Source: QHXM01 sp032160705 (GTDB lineage: Bacteria; Acidobacteriota; Blastocatellia; Pyrinomonadales; Pyrinomonadaceae). From it: a stretch of DNA of 64,000 nucleotides. A program made the translations under genes and the position numbers. Below, one piece after another: positions 59,621-64,000 of this stretch (its first letter is position 1; every line of letters starts with the position of its first letter). The notes under the pieces are model-generated. The model was given only the letters and a program-made list of their open reading frames with translations. It ran no database searches and had not been told where the DNA came from. The stretch is taken from contig JAVHVE010000073.1 of the NCBI GenBank assembly GCA_032160705.1, positions 124,001 to 188,000 on the forward strand, in the 5' to 3' direction.

Positions 59621-60772
59621 ATGCTTGATTCTTTAACTTCTCTCCCACTCGAACAACAGATCGGACAATTTTTCTATATCGGGCTGCCGGGGACGCAACT
59701 CGATGTAGAAACGCGCTCGCTCGTTCGTGAAATTCAGCCCGGCGGCGTGATTATCTTTGGACGCAACGTCGCACAACCCGAACAGCTCCGCTCCCTGCTC
59801 GACGGCGTGCGCGAATTGATCCCCGTCGAATTGCTCTGCGGCATAGACCAGGAGGGCGGCCTCGTTGATCGCCTGCGGCGAATCTGCACGCCCATGCCTT
59901 CGGCGCGCACTATTCGCCAGCACGGTGATCTGGCGGCGGCGCGAGCCCTGGGGCGAATCACGGGCGAGGTGTTGCGCCTTTTGGGCTTCAACATGAATTT
60001 TGCGCCCGTCATGTCCATTATGACCGACGAGCGCGATTTGCTCTCCAACGGTCTTTACTCACGCTCGTTCGGACGCTCTCCCGGCGAAGTCTTAGGGTAT
60101 ACGACCGTGTACATGCGTGGCTTGCAAGGCACGGGCTGCTTAGGGTGTCTCAAGCATTTTCCCGGCATCGGCGCGGGCGAGATTGACACGCACGACGAGA
60201 TGGCCGTCGTCCATCTGTCGCACGACGATTTGATCGCGCAAGACCTCGCGCCTTACATAGAGCTTTTTCAGCGCGAGGACGACCGCGTCCGCGCTGTCAT
60301 GGTCAGTCACGGCGGCTTTCCCAATGTTGATATTCGCAAAGGTGTCGCCGGAGGCCGCCTCGCACCGGCTTCTCTCAGCCCGTCCATCTCCAATAAGCTT
60401 TTAAGAGATGAGCTTGGCTACAAGCATCTGGTCTTGACGGACGATCTGGAGATGGGCGCGATTGCCAAGCACTACAGGATTGAAGAAGCCGTGCTGCGCG
60501 CCTTCAAAGCCGGGCAGGATATGTTCCTAATTTGCTCGCATGCGGATGTAGCCCGGCGCGGCTATCATGCACTCCTGGAGGCCGCGCGCTACCGCTTAAT
60601 CAAACCGGAGCGCATCGCTGCTTCACTAAAGCGCATCGCGGCTTTCAAAGCTCTGGCGCAGCCACCGCTTCCCTTTGACCGCGTGCGCTTTCAACAACTG
60701 TCGGACGAGATCGCGGAGTTGAATAGCAAGCTCAACTACACTTACGGAGGAACTATTGATGCGCGCCTATAA
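59621..60772 (+). CDS. nagZ: beta-N-acetylhexosaminidase NagZ (GH3)
   Basis: A 383-residue family-3 glycosidase. IGQFFYIGLPGTQLD opens the barrel; DQEGGLVDRL, KHFPGIGAGEIDTH with the Asp-His acid/base pair, and LTDDLEMGAI with the nucleophile Asp are present. NagZ removes GlcNAc from muropeptides during cell-wall recycling in the cytoplasm. No signal peptide is seen. It overlaps the start of the oligopeptide-binding lipoprotein gene, so uptake and recycling may be linked. Confidence 0.9.
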   Translation: MLDSLTSLPLEQQIGQFFYIGLPGTQLDVETRSLVREIQPGGVIIFGRNVAQPEQLRSLLDGVRELIPVELLCGIDQEGGLVDRLRRICTPMPSARTIRQHGDLAAARALGRITGEVLRLLGFNMNFAPVMSIMTDERDLLSNGLYSRSFGRSPGEVLGYTTVYMRGLQGTGCLGCLKHFPGIGAGEIDTHDEMAVVHLSHDDLIAQDLAPYIELFQREDDRVRAVMVSHGGFPNVDIRKGVAGGRLAPASLSPSISNKLLRDELGYKHLVLTDDLEMGAIAKHYRIEEAVLRAFKAGQDMFLICSHADVARRGYHALLEAARYRLIKPERIAASLKRIAAFKALAQPPLPFDRVRFQQLSDEIAELNSKLNYTYGGTIDARL

Positions 60773-62342
60773 AACCATCACACCGCTTCTCATCCTGGCT
60801 CTGGTGGCGTTTCTTCTGCCGGGTTGCCGCAATCGCAGCGAGAATTTTGTGATCGCGCTTTCCGATAAGATTTCCACGCTCGACCCCATCGGCTCTGCAA
60901 CAGTTGATGTTGCCAGCGAGCGCATCCGTGTTTTGATTTTCAATTCGCTGGTGAAGAAAAATGAGAAGTTCGACTACGTTCCTGATCTCGCCACCGACAT
61001 CAAACGCGCCGACGACGGCCTGAGCTACACTTTCACCCTGCATGACGGAGTGACCTTCCACGACGGCAAGCCGCTGACCTCGGCTGACGTGAAATACACG
61101 ATTGACGCCGTGCTCGCATCCTCGTCCGGTAAAGCTGCGAGCTTCTTTGAAGGCTCCGGCGCAGACAAGAAGGGACTGGTGGCTGGGGTCGAAACTCCAG
61201 ACCCGCGCACCGTCGTCATCCGTCTGACCAAACCCTGGCTCGGCCTTCTTTCTAATCTCGTCGCCATCGCGATTGTTCCCAAAGACAGCTCGGAATCACA
61301 GAAGACGCACCCGCTCGGCTCCGGGCCTTTCAAATTCATCAGCTACGATTCGGCACAGCAGACAATTAATCTGGAAGCCAACCCCAACTACTGGGAAGGA
61401 GCGCCGACAATCGGCACGCTCCGCGTCCGCGTCATTGAAGACGGCAATGCTTTGCAGGCTGAGCTAAGAAGCGGCAGCGTCACTTTAGCGCCTTTGCCGA
61501 CGAACCTGACGCCCGACGCCATCAAATCCCTTGAGCAAGACCAGAAGCTACAGGTGATGCCGTTCACCGGCGCAAACATCGTCTATCTGGGCTTCAACGT
61601 GCAGAATGCGCCGCTCGACAACGTCAAGCTGCGGCAAGCCATCGCCTATGCGATTGACCGCGAAACCATCATCCGCGACCTGATCCTTGGACAAGGGAAA
61701 GTAGCTCATTCGATTTTGCCGGAAGAATCCTGGGCTTATTCGCCGGGGCAGAAATACGCATACGACCCTGCGCGCGCCAAACAGCTTCTGGATGAGGCAG
61801 GTTTTCGTGACCCGGACGGAGACGGCCCGCAGATGAGATTTCAGAAACCCATCAAATTCCAAATCTCTTCCTCAAGCGTCGCCACGCGCCAGTACGTTGA
61901 TGTCATCCGTGATTATTTGAAGAAAGTCGGCATCCCCGTTGAGGTGGAGACAATGGAAACCAACACGCTGCTGGCGCAGTTGCGTCTTGGGGAATTTCAG
62001 ATGACCACCTCGCGCTGGGTCGGCGGCAATCAAGACCCGATTTTCCTGAAAGACCTCTTTCACTCTTCCGAGATTCCGACGCAGGAGCGCGCCAGCCGCA
62101 ACCGCAGCCGCTATAAAAACCCTGAGCTTGACCGCATCCTCGATGAAGCCGTCAATACCGCCGACCGCGAAAAGGCTGTCGGACTCTACGCTCGGGCTCA
62201 GGAGATTGTCAGTCGTGACCTGCCACTATTCCCGCTCTGGTATCCGGCCAACATGGTCGTGGCGAACAAATCAGTCGGCAATATCAAAATTGACGGCAGC
62301 GGCGATTGGAGCTTCGTGCGTAATTTGACGTTGAGCAAGTAG
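60759..62342 (+). CDS. peptide ABC transporter substrate-binding lipoprotein
   Basis: A 527-residue SBP family-5 protein. The signal sequence ends with LLPGC, a lipobox giving lipid-modified Cys. The body includes ALSDKISTLDPIGSATVD, DGLSYTFTLHDGVTFHDGKPLTSADVKYTID and a large dipeptide/oligopeptide-binding domain ending with LPLFPLWYPANMVV. It captures peptides, nickel or murein peptides at the outer face of the inner membrane. Permease and ATPase genes are not seen here. GGAGG lies eight bases before the ATG at 60759; its first bases overlap nagZ. Confidence 0.9.
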   Translation: MRAYKTITPLLILALVAFLLPGCRNRSENFVIALSDKISTLDPIGSATVDVASERIRVLIFNSLVKKNEKFDYVPDLATDIKRADDGLSYTFTLHDGVTFHDGKPLTSADVKYTIDAVLASSSGKAASFFEGSGADKKGLVAGVETPDPRTVVIRLTKPWLGLLSNLVAIAIVPKDSSESQKTHPLGSGPFKFISYDSAQQTINLEANPNYWEGAPTIGTLRVRVIEDGNALQAELRSGSVTLAPLPTNLTPDAIKSLEQDQKLQVMPFTGANIVYLGFNVQNAPLDNVKLRQAIAYAIDRETIIRDLILGQGKVAHSILPEESWAYSPGQKYAYDPARAKQLLDEAGFRDPDGDGPQMRFQKPIKFQISSSSVATRQYVDVIRDYLKKVGIPVEVETMETNTLLAQLRLGEFQMTTSRWVGGNQDPIFLKDLFHSSEIPTQERASRNRSRYKNPELDRILDEAVNTADREKAVGLYARAQEIVSRDLPLFPLWYPANMVVANKSVGNIKIDGSGDWSFVRNLTLSK

Positions 62343-62391
62343 TCTCGTAACTGCTGATAACAGGTTGCAGGTACAAAGAAGGAGATGAACA

Positions 62392-62462
62392 AACCACGAA
62401 GCCACACGAAACTGCTTAAAATGTCCGTGCCTTTTCGTGCGATTTCGTGTTACTTCGTGGTT
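62392..62462. repeat. inverted repeat F with TTCGTG units at 10-base spacing
   Basis: The left arm (62392-62411) and right arm (62443-62462) are complementary at 18 of 20 positions. The right side repeats TTCGTG three times at exact 10-base spacing. It lies between the lipoprotein gene and doxX, both rightward. It resembles repeats A-E in layout but has a different unit length. Confidence 0.75.
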
Positions 62463-62515
62463 CGTTTCATTATTACTTTTAACTGCCATTCGGTATTACT
62501 CTAAAGGAGATCATT

Positions 62516-62926
62516 ATGGCTAACTCAAACTCATTCTTCACCACGTGGTCGCCGCGCCTGCTGAGCGTCCTCAGAATCGTTGTGGCATTGCTCTTCATGC
62601 AGCACGGAAGCCAGAAATTGTTCAATGTGCCGCCGGGACCGCCCGGATTATTCCCTGCCCCGTTGATGTCCCTGTTCGGTCTAGCCGGAATTTTGGAACT
62701 GGTCGGCGGGCTGTTTATCTTACTCGGACTGTTTACTCGTCCCGTCGCGTTTCTTCTGTCAGGAGAGATGGCGGTCGCCTACTTTATGAATCATGCGCCG
62801 AAGGGATTCTGGCCGGTGCTGAACGGCGGCGAGATGGCTGCGTTCTACTGCTTCGCGTTCCTTTACTTTGCTGTGGCCGGGGGCGGGCAATGGAGTTTGG
62901 ATTACCAGTTGCGGCGGCGCAGCTAA
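62516..62926 (+). CDS. DoxX-family membrane protein
   Basis: A 136-residue, four-helix membrane protein of the DoxX group: SVLRIVVALLFMQHGSQKLF, GLAGILELVGGLFILLGLFTRPVAFLLSGEMAVAYFM and a C-terminal FYCFAFLYFAVAGGGQWSLD. DoxX proteins are linked to redox or thiol stress complexes in some bacteria, with no general function. AAGGAGATC precedes the ATG. Confidence 0.9.
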   Translation: MANSNSFFTTWSPRLLSVLRIVVALLFMQHGSQKLFNVPPGPPGLFPAPLMSLFGLAGILELVGGLFILLGLFTRPVAFLLSGEMAVAYFMNHAPKGFWPVLNGGEMAAFYCFAFLYFAVAGGGQWSLDYQLRRRS

Positions 62927-62954
62927 TCTCAAACGGGCACGACAGATGCCGGTC

Positions 62955-63593
62955 TTAAATTTCCTCGCCGAACTCTTTTAACGTCTCACGCAATCGGCTG
63001 AGCGACACAGCGCCTTCGCGTATCAGCCGAGGATGTTGTCCGCTGATGTCCAGGACGGTGGACGGCCTGTCGCCCTGCGATGCGCCGCCGTTGACTATCA
63101 AGTCCAAACCAGACGGGAAAGAACGTGAGACAGCTTCGGCGGTTCGCGCGGGCGGCTCTCCCGCCAGATTCGCGCTCGTGGCTGTCAGCGCCCCGCCGCA
63201 TGCCCGGATAAACGAACGAACACCTTCATCACGAGGAAGACGTAAGCCGACTGTTCCGCTCGCGGCGGTCAACTCGTCCGGCACTTTCAATTGTGCCTTA
63301 ACCACAATCGTCAACGCGCCCGGCCAATGACGGGCAGAGATTGAATTGAAGAGTTGTGATTTGATGAGGAGGAAACGCTCTGCTTCGCCCGCGTCGCTAA
63401 TCACGACCAGCAGCGGCTTGTTCCCGTCTCTACCTTTCAGCTCATTCACACGGCGGAGCGCCTCCCCGTTGAATGGGTCTGCGCCAAGACCGTAAAACGT
63501 GTCTGTGCGAAAAGCTATGACGCCGCCTGCGGCTATCATCCGAGCCGCGCGTTCGCGAGTCTCCGCGCTGTCCTGAACCGTTATCGAACTCAC
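62955..63593 (-). CDS. tsaC: L-threonylcarbamoyladenylate synthase (TsaC/YrdC/Sua5 family)
   Basis: A 212-residue YrdC-fold protein. GGVIAFRTDTFYGLGADPFN, KGRDGNKPLLVVISD, WPGALTIVVKA and GTVGLRLPRDEGVR, followed by LTATSANLAGE, are the family blocks. It makes threonylcarbamoyl-AMP for t6A37 of tRNA. It lacks the extra C-terminal Sua5 domain. tsaB is at 40648. It lies 40 bases downstream of the O-methyltransferase gene on the same strand. Confidence 0.92.
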   Translation of the reverse strand: MSSITVQDSAETRERAARMIAAGGVIAFRTDTFYGLGADPFNGEALRRVNELKGRDGNKPLLVVISDAGEAERFLLIKSQLFNSISARHWPGALTIVVKAQLKVPDELTAASGTVGLRLPRDEGVRSFIRACGGALTATSANLAGEPPARTAEAVSRSFPSGLDLIVNGGASQGDRPSTVLDISGQHPRLIREGAVSLSRLRETLKEFGEEI

Positions 63594-63632
63594 TTGTAAT
63601 TAATCACGTCGGGCGCGCTTCGTTTATAGCAG

Positions 63633-64000
63633 CTAACCGATTTTGACTCCGTAGCCGATGCCGTCGCCAAACGAGAGGACTTCTGCGCGCAGTTGCGGGT
63701 GATTGACGAAATGTATGTTGAACTCGCGCAACGCCTCCGTTGATGCTTGCTGATCGGGAGAGCGAATCAAGCCCGCCACCTGACCGCCCCACAGCACATT
63801 GTCGGCGATGACCACGCCCCCGACACGCAGCAACGGCAAACTTTGATCGAGATAATCCGAATACTCTTCCTTCATCGCGTCCAGATAGACAAGATCGAAT
63901 GTCTCTTCGAGGTTCGGGATAACGTCCAGAGCCTTACCCTTCTCAATGCGGACGCGCTCTCGCACTCCCGCGCGCTGGAGATAGTCTTCGGCGCGACGAA
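63633..64000 (-). CDS. SAM-dependent O-methyltransferase, C-terminal part (starts beyond the window)
   Basis: The last 122 codons of a class I methyltransferase of the caffeoyl-CoA/catechol O-methyltransferase family. FDLVYLDAMKEEYSDYLDQSLPLLRVGGVVIADNVLWGGQV is the family core with the metal-binding Asp and the DN pair. The frame runs through to the end of the window without a stop, so the true start is outside. A GTG at 63963-63965 is not likely to be the start, as it lies within the fold. Confidence 0.85.
   Translation of the reverse strand, partial: RRAEDYLQRAGVRERVRIEKGKALDVIPNLEETFDLVYLDAMKEEYSDYLDQSLPLLRVGGVVIADNVLWGGQVAGLIRSPDQQASTEALREFNIHFVNHPQLRAEVLSFGDGIGYGVKIG

Noticed and set aside
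1..64000. CRISPR array, tRNA or rRNA genes
   Set aside because: No evenly spaced direct repeats with unique spacers and no cloverleaf-like sequence was found in the gaps.

Overview
The window is a dense, mostly housekeeping stretch of a bacterial chromosome, about 60 protein genes in 64 kb. No rRNA, tRNA or CRISPR was seen. The gene set points to an Acidobacteriota bacterium, probably class Blastocatellia. The main markers are a VWFA-related secreted protein of the acidobacterial type (16118-17182), a Hanks-type Ser/Thr kinase with a C-terminal extracytoplasmic domain, short intergenic repeats and frequent GTG/TTG starts. Gram-negative envelope genes (a fused LptF/LptG permease, NagZ, lipoproteins) fit this. 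The taxonomy is inferred from gene content only.

Layout. 1-12.4 kb (mostly minus strand): an M16 peptidase cut by the window edge, the NAD-salvage pair pncA-pncB, ruvX, an S41-like protein, a propionyl-CoA carboxylase beta chain, a DUF402 protein, fructose-6-phosphate aldolase, a FAH-family enzyme, an FN3 lipoprotein and hslVU. 12.5-21 kb (plus): a C26 amidotransferase, an SDR, NamZ, an FmdE-like protein, the VWA protein, two small membrane proteins, recO and lptFG. 21-38 kb (mostly minus): ahcY, metK, parAB (parA carries an in-frame stop), a bifunctional nuclease, miaB, recN, ssb (plus), accA, dnaE and guaA, then a PQQ-type propeller protein. 38-48 kb: pssA-psd, DUF465, tsaB-rimI, pfkA, the kinase, pyrophosphatase, a two-component system and a fatty-acid desaturase. 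48.8-50.4 kb: a DsbA-like/VKOR disulfide pair. 51.4-55.3 kb: ABC exporter genes and a DUF1697 gene flanked by attC-like sites, next to a scrap of an integron-type integrase. 55.4-64 kb: mutS with a large intein, nagZ, an oligopeptide-binding lipoprotein, doxX, tsaC and a partial O-methyltransferase.

The most notable items are these. (1) A 435-residue intein with a LAGLIDADG endonuclease interrupts the MutS P-loop. (2) A decayed integron is present: integrase N-terminal remnant, attC-like sites and divergent cassettes. (3) An 11-bp word, CGTTATCGGAC, occurs seven times exactly, and one copy forms a hairpin with an inverted near-copy between convergent genes. (4) A family of intergenic inverted repeats has arms built of degenerate 7-bp units, always between co-directional genes and at two loci overlapping or abutting the start of a coding region. 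(5) parA has an in-frame TAA with a conserved continuation. (6) An S41-family protein lacks both catalytic residues.
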